This document shows, piece after piece, positions 18,110 through 26,353 of a stretch of 64,000 nucleotides of DNA. Every line of letters begins with the position of its first letter. Within the stretch, counting starts at the first letter, position 1. The notes beneath the pieces are model-generated. The model was not told the origin of the DNA. It was given only the letters and a program-made list of their open reading frames with translations, and made no database searches. The position numbers and the translations under genes are program-made. Origin of the DNA: Lachnospira sp900551945 (GTDB taxonomy: Bacteria > Bacillota > Clostridia > Lachnospirales > Lachnospiraceae); assembly GCA_048380335.1 (NCBI GenBank), contig DBFCCI010000045.1, forward strand, positions 1-64,000, written 5' to 3'.

Positions 18110-18373
18110 TTGTAAGTTATAATTAAGTATATTCACATTTAAGTTACTTGTGATAAAAAGGATTAGTAGTAATAATGTTATTAGTAAGAAAATACAATTG
18201 TGAATATTTGATTGACTTTTTAATAAATTATATAAATTAAAAATTAGATATTAAATTATAAAATATTAGGAAAGGAAAAGCTATTTAGGTGAATACTTAT
18301 AAATAAGAATTTATAAATTAAGTAATCTAACATATACATACTTGTATATGATTTTGGTAGCAGGATTGTTATT

Positions 18374-18943
18374 ATGGCAAAAAAATTAATGAAAACAATA
18401 GCAGGAATAGGTGCTATTGCAGTAGCAGGTAAAGTGGGCTACAATAAGTATAAGAATGTAAAGAAGCAGTTTATTCAGGAAGAAAATGATAGCATAGACG
18501 CAGAAGTTAAGAAGTATAATTCTATTTTTGACAAGAAGATTGTAGAAATAGAAGATGAAGAATTTACAGGCTGTGAAGTTAAAGCTATTGGTTCAAAAAC
18601 TGTAATTGATTTAGGACTTGCAGTATTTGAAAAAGATGTATATATTAATTTCACAAGTAAAGCAAGTAATGTTACAATTATTCTTCCAGAGGGTGTTAAT
18701 GCAACAAGTGATATTGAAAAGACATTAAGCGGTGTTAAAAATCTTGTTGACAATGTTGATGAAGAAGGAATACACACAGTTTATGTTATTGGAAAGGCTG
18801 TGTTAAGTAATATCGAGATTATACCTGTTAATTTTTATGTAGATGATGATGACGACTTTGAAGATATTATTGCGAAAGACGATGATGAAGAAGTCAGCGA
18901 AGAACAAGAAGAAAAGCAGGAAAATGAAAAGGAGAATATTTAA
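18374..18943 (+). CDS. Putative membrane-anchored protein, LiaF-like beta domain
   Basis: A 189-residue protein with an N-terminal hydrophobic stretch (~7-22), a middle region of alternating short strands (residues ~60-145: VIDLGLAVFEKDVYINFTSK, VTIILPEGVN, HTVYVIGKAVLSNIEIIPV) and a very acidic tail rich in Asp and Glu from 146. The strand pattern, with VIDLG...VYI...IILPEGV, resembles the C-terminal 'toast-rack' domain of LiaF-type cell-envelope stress proteins, but similarity is weak. It might sense or scaffold at the membrane. The ATG lacks a strong ribosome binding site. The 264 bases before it hold a candidate SD-like AGGAAAGG at 18270 with no gene behind it. Confidence 0.6.
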   Translation: MAKKLMKTIAGIGAIAVAGKVGYNKYKNVKKQFIQEENDSIDAEVKKYNSIFDKKIVEIEDEEFTGCEVKAIGSKTVIDLGLAVFEKDVYINFTSKASNVTIILPEGVNATSDIEKTLSGVKNLVDNVDEEGIHTVYVIGKAVLSNIEIIPVNFYVDDDDDFEDIIAKDDDEEVSEEQEEKQENEKENI

Positions 18944-19052
18944 TTTTAAAAGGTATTTAAAAAAGTACAATATTGTTATTTACAAATGTGATTGTATACA
19001 GTATAATCTGTGACAAGTTATATAATAAATATAACTAATACAATTAATTAAA

Positions 19053-19149
19053 AGCAGAGTAGAGTTATGTGCGTTAAGTGCTAAATGAACAGGGAGTTGT
19101 CATTTGGACGAAAAGTTTTCTTGCGGTACATAGTTCGCATCCCGCTGCT
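19053..19149 (+). promoter_or_regulatory. Tetrahydrofolate (THF) riboswitch aptamer
   Basis: The sequence fits the folT-type THF riboswitch: P1 arms AGCAG (19053-19057) and CTGCT (19145-19149), the conserved GAGTAGA start, GTGCGTTAAGTG, the AACAGGGAGTTG segment, CGAAAAG and the closing TTCGCATCCCGCTGC. The T-loop-like pseudoknot partners (GGGA with TCCC) are both present. It lies directly upstream of a folate S-component gene, the classic target. Folate binding should control translation through the hairpin listed next. Confidence 0.9.
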
Positions 19150-19172
19150 ACATATCGGATAATTCAATAATT

Positions 19173-19213
19173 ATACCTCTTATGTAGAGCTCGAGTATCT
19201 GCAAAGGAGGTAT
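19173..19213 (+). promoter_or_regulatory. Shine-Dalgarno sequestering hairpin of the THF riboswitch
   Basis: ATACCTC (19173-19179) is the exact complement of GAGGTAT (19207-19213), which is the ribosome binding site of folT. Pairing would hide the site, so ligand-bound RNA would block translation. There is no T run, so this is a translational switch, not a terminator. Confidence 0.8.
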
Positions 19214-19219
19214 TTTTTT

Positions 19220-20248
19220 ATGAATGTTTTTATCAAAAGTTTCACAAATTCTGCAAAAGAATTTAGAAATCTCAAGTCAGTAGTAACTGCTGCACTTCTT
19301 GTTGCTGTTCATACAGTTATGGCAGTATTTTTGTCAATTACTGTAACACAGTCCTTAAGAATTTCAATATCATTTCTTGCAAATGTTGTAACAGGAGCGT
19401 TGTTTGGCCCTATCGTTGGTATGATTTGTGGCGGTATTGGTGATATCGTGCAATATGTAATTAAACCAACGGGTGCATATTTTCCGGGCTTTACTATAAG
19501 TGCTATGCTTTCTGGGCTTATATATGGAACAGCATTTTACAACAGATTTCCAAAAAGAAAAGAAAGTAATGTAACTGAAAAAAAACATGGCTTTTCAAGA
19601 GATGTTATATCATTTGGAAAGACAAAGGCTAATATTTTAAGAATATTTACAACTGTAATATCAGTCGTTGGTATTATCATATGGTTTACAATGCCATTTG
19701 CAACAGTAGTTGATAAGCAGTCTAATGAGCTTATAGCTACAGGAAGTGCATTTAATATAGCTTCAAATATAAAGTTGTGTCAAAATGCAGCTATTATTTC
19801 AATAATCATGTTTGTAGTGCTTGCTATAGCACTTGTGATGAATATATGGGCAAGACACACTATTCCACTTATATGTGTTACTATTGGTTGTTTTATTAGC
19901 GGACTTTCTATGTATACAGACAAAAAATTTACAACAATACATCTAGGTTATTGGGCTATTACAGCAGTTATGGTTGTGTATATCGCAGTACAGATATATA
20001 TTCTTTGTAAGCGAAGTGAACTTGATGTGAGATTTTTAGTAAGATGTGTTATTGCAATGACTATTGTTAATTGTCTTGTAAATGGTCTTTTGGGGACTTG
20101 CTGGGTTTCAATGCTTTATGGAAAAGGCTTTAATTTTTATTTTGTATCAAGAATGATAAAAAATCTTGTACAATTGCCAGTTAATATAATTCTTACATAT
20201 TATTTGTTAGGTTTTGTTGGAAATATTAAAAGAAAAGGTGTATTATAA
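19220..20248 (+). CDS. folT: Folate ECF transporter S component FolT with internal membrane insertion
   Basis: Residues ~15-112 match the first half of FolT (SLRISISFLANVVTGALFGP, then GGIGDIVQYVIKPTGAYFPG, the folate-site loop) and residues ~275-342 match the last two helices and C-terminus (NGLLGTCWVSMLYGKGF, NIILTYYLLGF). Between them about 155 extra residues hold four hydrophobic segments (~136-158, 188-207, 213-231, 243-265), giving 342 residues instead of about 170-180. The frame is continuous. The protein binds folates in the membrane and needs the shared EcfA/EcfT energising module, which is not in this window. Expression is under the THF riboswitch just upstream. Confidence 0.88.
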   Translation: MNVFIKSFTNSAKEFRNLKSVVTAALLVAVHTVMAVFLSITVTQSLRISISFLANVVTGALFGPIVGMICGGIGDIVQYVIKPTGAYFPGFTISAMLSGLIYGTAFYNRFPKRKESNVTEKKHGFSRDVISFGKTKANILRIFTTVISVVGIIIWFTMPFATVVDKQSNELIATGSAFNIASNIKLCQNAAIISIIMFVVLAIALVMNIWARHTIPLICVTIGCFISGLSMYTDKKFTTIHLGYWAITAVMVVYIAVQIYILCKRSELDVRFLVRCVIAMTIVNCLVNGLLGTCWVSMLYGKGFNFYFVSRMIKNLVQLPVNIILTYYLLGFVGNIKRKGVL

Positions 20249-20280
20249 ATTTATATTCAAAATGGAAGAAGGTACAATTT

Positions 20281-20817
20281 ATGAAAAAAATTATGATAGC
20301 ATCAGATATTCATGGTTCGGCTTATTATTGCAAAAAGTTATTAGAAAGATATGAGCTAGAAAAGCCAGATAAGCTTGTGCTTTTGGGTGATATTTTATAT
20401 CATGGCCCTAGAAATGATTTGCCAAAGGATTATGCACCAAAAGAAGTAATTGCAATGCTTAATCCATTAAAAAATGAAATTATGTGCGTAAGAGGTAACT
20501 GTGATACAGAAGTTGACCAGATGGTGCTTGATTTTAATGTATTGTGTGAACAGGCGTGTATGTATGTTAATGATAAGAGTCTTGTATTTGTTCATGGTCA
20601 CAAGCTTGATGACAAGAATATGCCAGCCGTAAAGCAAGGTGATTATCTTGTCTGTGGTCATACACATATTCCTAAGTGTGAAAAAAGAGATGATTATACA
20701 TATATTAATCCCGGTTCAGTGTCTATTCCTAAAGAAAATAGCGCACATAGCTATATTATATTAGAAGATAAGTTCTATTGGAAAGACCTTGATGGAGAAG
20801 TTTATATGACAGAATAA
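20281..20817 (+). CDS. YfcE/MJ0936-type metallophosphodiesterase
   Basis: A 178-residue calcineurin-like phosphoesterase with the full set of metal motifs: SDIHGS (residue ~8), GDILYHGPRN (~37), RGNCD (~73), FVHGH (~103) and CGHTHIP (~122). E. coli YfcE hydrolyses model phosphodiesters; the cellular substrate of the group is unclear. It starts 32 bases after folT with a GGAAGAAGG site, so it may belong to the riboswitch-controlled transcript, although a folate-related role is not known. Confidence 0.92.
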   Translation: MKKIMIASDIHGSAYYCKKLLERYELEKPDKLVLLGDILYHGPRNDLPKDYAPKEVIAMLNPLKNEIMCVRGNCDTEVDQMVLDFNVLCEQACMYVNDKSLVFVHGHKLDDKNMPAVKQGDYLVCGHTHIPKCEKRDDYTYINPGSVSIPKENSAHSYIILEDKFYWKDLDGEVYMTE

Positions 20818-20928
20818 GTTTAAGTGAAATTTATTCTACTTATTGTTTGACGTAATAAGTAAGAGTATGGAAAGCTATTTGTTGAATTGAGATATTATTA
20901 AGTATTGAAATAGAAAGGTTGAATATTT

Positions 20929-21861
20929 ATGGAAATTAAAAAAATAGTAATAGTCGGAGCAGGAACAATGGGTTCGTCTATGGCGCAGATTTATGCAAAG
21001 TATTTTGATAATGTTGTTCTTTACAACCATAGAGAAGAAACCTTAAAAAAGGCAGAAGAAAATATTAATAATAATGTAAAGACGTTAGTTGATACTAACA
21101 ATATGACACAAAAAGAAGCTGATAAGTTACTTAGTGCGTTATCATTTACAACATCAATGGATTGTTTTAAGGACTGTGACTTTATAGCCGAAAATATTGT
21201 TGAAAATATTAACGTTAAGCATGAATGTTATAAGCAGTTATCTGAAATAGTAAAAGATGACACTATAATTACAACTAATACATCAGGACTTTCTATTAAT
21301 GAAATTGCAAAGTCGGTTAAAAAGCCAGAAAGATTTATGGGTATGCACTGGTTTAATCCACCACATCTTGTACCACTTATTGAGATTATAAAGGGCGATG
21401 CAACAAGTGATGAAGTTGCTAAACAGGTATACGATTTGAGTCTAGTTATTGAGAAGAAGCCAGTTATTGTTAATAAAGATGTAGCTGGTTTTGCGGCAAA
21501 TAGATTACAGTTTGCTATACTTAGAGAAGCTCTTGACCTTGTGGATAAAGGTGTTATTTCAGCAGAAGGGATTGACGATGTAATGAAGTACGGTCTTGGC
21601 TTTAGATATGCTTGTCTTGGCCCTTTAGAGGTTTCTGACTTTGGCGGTCTTGATACATTTTATCATATAAGCGAATACTTAGTACAAGATTTATGTGCAG
21701 CTAAAGAGCCACCAAAGCTTCTTAAGGAGCATTTTGAAGCAGGAGAATATGGTGTTAAGAGCGAAAAAGGCTTCTATGATTATTCAAATGGCAAAGCTAA
21801 AGAAGCGACAAATGCAAGAGATGAGAAGTTCTTGAAGTTATATAATGCGTTATACAAATAG
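20929..21861 (+). CDS. 3-hydroxyacyl-CoA dehydrogenase family protein
   Basis: A 310-residue NAD-dependent dehydrogenase with a Rossmann start (IVIVGAGTMGSSMAQ), NTSGLSINEIA near 120, and the C-terminal 3HCDH helical domain from ~185 (DVAGFAANRLQFAILREAL; GLGFRYACLGPLEVSDF). The catalytic His sits in MHWFNPPHLVPLIEI. Butyryl-CoA pathway Hbd enzymes usually read HFFNPVPVM there; the NPPHLVPL form is closer to the carnitine, L-gulonate and lambda-crystallin branch, so the substrate may be a free 3-hydroxy acid. No crotonase, thiolase or bcd gene is nearby. Length is about 28 residues above Hbd. GAAAGG precedes the ATG. Confidence 0.85.
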   Translation: MEIKKIVIVGAGTMGSSMAQIYAKYFDNVVLYNHREETLKKAEENINNNVKTLVDTNNMTQKEADKLLSALSFTTSMDCFKDCDFIAENIVENINVKHECYKQLSEIVKDDTIITTNTSGLSINEIAKSVKKPERFMGMHWFNPPHLVPLIEIIKGDATSDEVAKQVYDLSLVIEKKPVIVNKDVAGFAANRLQFAILREALDLVDKGVISAEGIDDVMKYGLGFRYACLGPLEVSDFGGLDTFYHISEYLVQDLCAAKEPPKLLKEHFEAGEYGVKSEKGFYDYSNGKAKEATNARDEKFLKLYNALYK

Positions 21862-22007
21862 TGAACAATAAGTGGATCTTGTTTTTATTTATTTATGCTT
21901 TAAAGATATCACAAATTTTTTATATAATTTTAATTGATTTTAACTACAAGTATGATACAGTAAATATAAGCATTTAGAAAGGTTGCGAGTATTCGCTGTA
22001 GAAAGAT

Positions 22008-22412
22008 ATGGGAAATTTTAAGGATAAGATTGCAAGGTTTATGTATGGCAGATATGGAATGGACCAATTGTCAAGATTGATTATGTATATAACTTTTGCA
22101 TTGTTGATTATAACTTTATTTGTTCATAGTGGCGTGCTTTATATGGTAGCACTTGCAGGAATTATATATGCTTATTATCGAGCTTTTTCTAGAAATATTT
22201 CAAGAAGGTATAGTGAGAATGAAGCGTATCTTAAGGTGAAATATAAAGTTATTGGTAAGTTTAATAATTTTAAATTTCGTATGAAGGATAGAAAGACACA
22301 TGTTATATTTAAGTGTCCTAATTGCTCGCAAAAGATTAGAGTTCCTAGAGGAAAGGGAAATATTAGTATTAAGTGTCCTAAGTGTAGGATTGAATTTACT
22401 AAGAAGACTTGA
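22008..22412 (+). CDS. Membrane protein with C-terminal zinc ribbon
   Basis: A 134-residue protein with two hydrophobic helices (~24-42 and 44-60), a basic linker and a C-terminal zinc ribbon of the CPNC-x16-CPKC type (residues ~103-128). The ribbon would lie in the cytoplasm. Similar small proteins in Clostridia have no defined function; the DnaJ/zinc-ribbon look is only superficial. The ATG at 22008 is preceded by a long spacing from AGAAAGG (21976), so the start is less certain. It is a single-gene unit ended by palindrome copy C. Confidence 0.7.
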   Translation: MGNFKDKIARFMYGRYGMDQLSRLIMYITFALLIITLFVHSGVLYMVALAGIIYAYYRAFSRNISRRYSENEAYLKVKYKVIGKFNNFKFRMKDRKTHVIFKCPNCSQKIRVPRGKGNISIKCPKCRIEFTKKT

Positions 22413-22426
22413 TTTTTGGTTGTGAG

Positions 22427-22580
22427 GATAGCAGTAGTATATAAACGAACACACACCAGTAAAAAGAACAATCAGCTATATTTGTATGCCATTATCGAAC
22501 AAGTATGTTCGCTACTGTCATACAAATATGGCTGGTTGTTTTTTTAATGGTGCATTTATTGTTTATATACTACGGCTATC
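22427..22580. repeat. Long palindrome, copy C (154 bp)
   Basis: Outer arms GATAGCAGTAGTATATAAAC (22427-22446) and 22561-22580 pair with a single mismatch. The interior (CACCAGT..., CAGCTATATTTGTATG, a central CGAACAAGTATGTTCG hairpin, CATACAAATATGGCTGG, a run of eight T, AATGGTG) is nearly the same as copy A 8 kb away. It lies 15 bases after the zinc-ribbon gene and would work as a terminator on either strand. Confidence 0.85.
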
Positions 22581-22584
22581 TTAC

Positions 22585-22910
22585 GGTAGGTTGTTTCTTC
22601 CTCCCTTTGTAAATTAATCCTATTGGGGTTTGCAAGAAATTTTAGATGTGATAAAAATATGTATATTAAAATTAATAATTGGTTGTGTTTATTTTATATA
22701 TTCTTGATATCTTATGGTGGGGGTGTAATGGTGCAAGGTAAGGTTATTATTTGCAAGAGATAATTATTTTGGGACTTTCTTGTTTGGTGGAAAGGGGATT
22801 TAGGAGAGTGAAAATGTGGACTTTGTGGGGGAATAGGTGTAAAATGTTGGTAGTGTTTAAGGTTTCGAATTTTTAATTTTAAGGTTTTAATTTAAGAAGG
22901 GAGTGTTAGT
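22585..22910. other. Non-coding gap before the GH5 gene
   Basis: About 325 bases of G/T-rich sequence with no open frame and no repeat seen. It presumably holds the GH5 promoter; TTAAGAAGGGAG just before 22911 is the ribosome binding site. Confidence 0.5.
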
Positions 22911-24467
22911 ATGAAAAAACATTTTTTTAGGAATTTGTTTGGAATTATTTTTTTGGCAGTATGTATTGTGTGTTTAAATAATAATTCTAATATTGTTAAA
23001 GCTGACACTAATGGTTATTATGGCAGGCTTTTTGTAAATGGGAATACTATTACGGATAGCTCAGGTAATAATATTCAGTTGAAGGGAATTAGTACGCATG
23101 GGATTAACTGGTTTCCTGAGTATGTGAATGAAGATTGTTTTAGACAGCTTCACAATCAGTTTGGTGCAAACGTTATAAGACTTGCTATGTACACGTCTGA
23201 GTATAATGGATATTGTACAGGTGGCAATCAGGAAGAACTTAAGAACCTTATCAGAGATGGCGTAAGATATGCTACAGAAAATAATATGTATGTTATAGTA
23301 GATTGGCATATTTTATCAGATAATAATCCTAATATTTACATAGAGCAGGCAAAACAATTTTTTAATGAAATGTCAGCAGAGTTTGCAGACCATGAAAATG
23401 TCTTATATGAAATATGTAATGAGCCTAATGGTGGAACAAGTTGGTCTGATATAAAGTCTTATGCAGAGCAGATTATACCTATAATTCGTGCAAATGATGA
23501 AAATGCTATCATTATTGTTGGAACACCGAATTGGTCACAGTATGTAAATGAGGCAGCAGCTAATCCTATTACGGGATATTCTAATATAATGTATTCACTC
23601 CATTTTTATGCAGCAACACATACAGATTATCTTAGAGATACTATGGAAAGTGCGTTAAATAATGGATTGCCTATATTTGTAACAGAGTATGGAATATGTG
23701 ATTCTTCTGGAAATGGTGGAATTGATTATTACCAGTCACAACAGTGGATTGATATAATGAACAAATATAATGTAAGCTATTGTATGTGGAGTTTGTCTAA
23801 TAAGTCAGAAACTTCAGCAATAATTAATAATTGGTGTAATAAGACTTCCGACTTTACAACAGATGATTTGAGTGCGTCAGGACATTGGCTTTTAAATGTG
23901 CTTACAGGAAGTGACGAGTTAAAAGACCGAGTAATGCCAGATGGTCTTAATTGTGATAGTAATGGTGTATGGAATTATTATATAAATGGAGTTGTTGACA
24001 CAAGTTATAATGGAATGGCAGAAAATGAGTACGGTTGGTGGAAAATCACAAACGGTACAGTAGATTTCAACTATAATGGATTAGCAGAAAATGAGTACGG
24101 TTGGTGGAAACTAACAAATGGTACAGTAGATTTCAACTATAATGGATTAGCCGAAAATGAGTATGGCTGGTGGAAAATTACAAACGGTACAGTAGATTTC
24201 AACTATAATGGATTAGCCGAAAATGAATACGGTTGGTGGAAGCTAACAAACGGTACAGTAGATTTCAACTATAATGGAATGGCAGAAAATGAGTACGGTT
24301 GGTGGAAACTAACAAATGGCACAGTAGATTTTAATTATAATGGATTAGCCGAAAATGAGTACGGTTGGTGGAAAATTACGAATGGTATAGTAGATTTTAG
24401 CTACAATGGATTAGCAAGTAATCAGTATGGAACTTGGAATGTTGTGAATGGTCATGTTGTAGAATAA
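22911..24467 (+). CDS. Secreted GH5 endoglucanase with C-terminal wall-binding repeats
   Basis: A 518-residue exported enzyme. A signal peptide covers residues 1-32 (basic start, hydrophobic core, cut near KADT). The GH5 (cellulase) barrel spans ~38-335: RLFVNGNTITDSSG, LKGISTHGINWF, the acid/base Glu171 in EICNEPNGG and the nucleophile Glu259 in FVTEYGICD. Residues ~367-518 are a tandem array of 22-residue units (NG[LM]AENEYGWWK[IL]TNGTVD...) of the choline/cell-wall-binding type, rich in Trp and Tyr, which should hold the enzyme on the cell surface. Likely substrates are beta-glucans or cellulose oligomers. The subtilase gene begins 45 bases downstream. Confidence 0.93.
   Translation: MKKHFFRNLFGIIFLAVCIVCLNNNSNIVKADTNGYYGRLFVNGNTITDSSGNNIQLKGISTHGINWFPEYVNEDCFRQLHNQFGANVIRLAMYTSEYNGYCTGGNQEELKNLIRDGVRYATENNMYVIVDWHILSDNNPNIYIEQAKQFFNEMSAEFADHENVLYEICNEPNGGTSWSDIKSYAEQIIPIIRANDENAIIIVGTPNWSQYVNEAAANPITGYSNIMYSLHFYAATHTDYLRDTMESALNNGLPIFVTEYGICDSSGNGGIDYYQSQQWIDIMNKYNVSYCMWSLSNKSETSAIINNWCNKTSDFTTDDLSASGHWLLNVLTGSDELKDRVMPDGLNCDSNGVWNYYINGVVDTSYNGMAENEYGWWKITNGTVDFNYNGLAENEYGWWKLTNGTVDFNYNGLAENEYGWWKITNGTVDFNYNGLAENEYGWWKLTNGTVDFNYNGMAENEYGWWKLTNGTVDFNYNGLAENEYGWWKITNGIVDFSYNGLASNQYGTWNVVNGHVVE
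24009..24464 (+). repeat. 66-bp tandem coding repeats (wall-binding units)
   Basis: Six complete 66-bp units and a diverged seventh encode NG[LM]AENEYGWWK blocks. Neighbouring units differ mostly at single bases, and the Ile/Leu alternation (KIT/KLT) recurs, so the array probably grew by recent duplication and could change copy number by slippage or recombination. Confidence 0.85.
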
Positions 24468-24512
24468 GTTATGCTGCATATAATATAAAAACAACTATTT
24501 CATGGCGTATTT

Positions 24513-26222
24513 ATGAATGAAAAAATTGAAAATCTTTTAAACATAAGCCTTAATGTTAGTGAGGCAGAAAGAGAAAAATCTCCCAGTCTTAGTACAGGAT
24601 ACAATGATGTACTAAAGATTTGGGAGATTATTGTTCGTTATACGGGAGATATTGAAAATATTTTAACAAAATATACAATTCAAGATAACAATATCACAGT
24701 AAAAAAATTGATTAATAATTATGCAATAATTCATACACCACAACAATATGTGGAATTGATAGCTTCTGAACCTGATATAGAGTTTGTTGAAAAGCCTAAA
24801 CAAATGTATTTTCAGTTAGCATACAGTAAGTCACAATCGTGTATTAATACGGTGACAAATGTTAATTCTTTGTATGGACTTAGGGGAGAGGGGGTTATTG
24901 TAGCTGTAATTGATACGGGAATTGATATAACAAGTATGCAGTTTAGAAATAAAGACGGTTCGACAAGAATATTAAACATATTAGACCAGACACTTAATTC
25001 AGAATGGTCACAGGAAGACATTAATAATTATCTTGGTGTAAATAATAATGCTTCTGTAAATATAGGCTCACCAATAGGGGTAGATGTAGTTGGTCATGGG
25101 ACAGATGTGGCAGTTATTGCTTGTGGGAGTGATGGCGTTGCGCCACTGTCAGATATAATTATTGTAAAAATGGCAGTACCATCACCTAATTCATTTCCAC
25201 GAACAACACAGCTTATGGAGGCATTAGACTATGTGATTAACAAAGCGCAAATGTTTCAAAAACCAGTTGCAATCAATATAAGCTTTGGTAATAATTATGG
25301 CGACCATACGGGAAGTGGAATACTTGAACAGTTCATAAATGATATTGCAGGAAGTTGGAAATGTTCTATTTGCATTGGAACGGGTAACGAAGGGCTAGGT
25401 GCAACTCATGCTAGTGGTTATGTGAAAGAAAATGGAGAAAATATAGTTGAACTGGCTGTAGGTGAGTATGAGTCTAGCCTTAATATGCAGATATGGAAAG
25501 CTTATTGGGACGACTTTGATGTACAGATAATAGCACCAAATGGTGTGAATTTGGGAATAATAAACAGATATAATGTTGTAAATAGAATTAATATATTAAA
25601 TACAACTCTGCTTACATTTTATGGTGAGCCAAAACCATTTTCTACAAGGCAAGAAATATATATTGATATGATACCACAAAGGGAAGGTGGATATATACAA
25701 TCTGGAATTTGGAGTTTGAGATTTATTCCTAAAAAAATTATTAATGGGCGATATGATATTTGGCTTCCATCAATTAGTGAGCTAAATAATAGTACGGGAT
25801 TTTTAATACCAGATAGTGAATTGACATTTACAATACCATCTACTGCGACTAAAGCTATATCAGTGGGGGCTTACAATGCAGGTACACTTGCACCTGCTTC
25901 ATTTTCGGGGAGAGGATATGTGTCAGACATTGGGGCAGATATTGTCGCAAAACCTGAGATTATAGCACCAGGAGTAGCAGTTAGGCTTAGTACAACTCGA
26001 AGTGTTACAGGAACGTCATTTGCAACGCCATTTGTGACGGGAAGTTCAGCACTTCTTATGGAATGGGGAATTGTAAGAAAAAATGATATATACCTTTATG
26101 GAGAGAAGCTAAAAGCATATCTAATAAGTGGAGCTAGGCAGTTGCCACAGTATGAGCTGAACAATCCTAATGGGGTTACGGGGTGGGGAGCATTATGTCT
26201 TTTTGATAGTTTTCCACAATAA
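24513..26222 (+). CDS. Subtilisin-like serine protease (S8, CspABC-like)
   Basis: A 569-residue S8 protease with an intact triad: Asp134 (AVIDTGID), His195 (VVGHGTDVA) and Ser502 (TGTSFATP). An insertion of about 130 residues lies between the His/oxyanion part and the Ser segment, as in Clostridial CspA/B/C proteases. The first ~110 residues look like a prodomain (VKKLINNYAIIHTP...). No signal peptide is seen, which again matches Csp-type proteases, known for germination signalling in Clostridium but widespread with other roles in Lachnospiraceae. No clear ribosome binding site precedes the ATG; the gene sits 45 bases after GH5 and may depend on its transcript. Confidence 0.9.
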   Translation: MNEKIENLLNISLNVSEAEREKSPSLSTGYNDVLKIWEIIVRYTGDIENILTKYTIQDNNITVKKLINNYAIIHTPQQYVELIASEPDIEFVEKPKQMYFQLAYSKSQSCINTVTNVNSLYGLRGEGVIVAVIDTGIDITSMQFRNKDGSTRILNILDQTLNSEWSQEDINNYLGVNNNASVNIGSPIGVDVVGHGTDVAVIACGSDGVAPLSDIIIVKMAVPSPNSFPRTTQLMEALDYVINKAQMFQKPVAINISFGNNYGDHTGSGILEQFINDIAGSWKCSICIGTGNEGLGATHASGYVKENGENIVELAVGEYESSLNMQIWKAYWDDFDVQIIAPNGVNLGIINRYNVVNRINILNTTLLTFYGEPKPFSTRQEIYIDMIPQREGGYIQSGIWSLRFIPKKIINGRYDIWLPSISELNNSTGFLIPDSELTFTIPSTATKAISVGAYNAGTLAPASFSGRGYVSDIGADIVAKPEIIAPGVAVRLSTTRSVTGTSFATPFVTGSSALLMEWGIVRKNDIYLYGEKLKAYLISGARQLPQYELNNPNGVTGWGALCLFDSFPQ

Positions 26223-26353
26223 GTTTTTGAAAAATATTTTAGGACGGACATACGTTTGTCTATATGGAATGATATTATATAACTAAAGGATGAAATAGAT
26301 ATATTAGAAACATTGCAATGATTGAAGAATACAAGAAAGAAGGAGGGATTAAG

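Noticed and set aside
24009..24464. CRISPR-like regular repeats
   Set aside because: The 66-bp repeats are in frame, contiguous without spacers, and encode wall-binding units.
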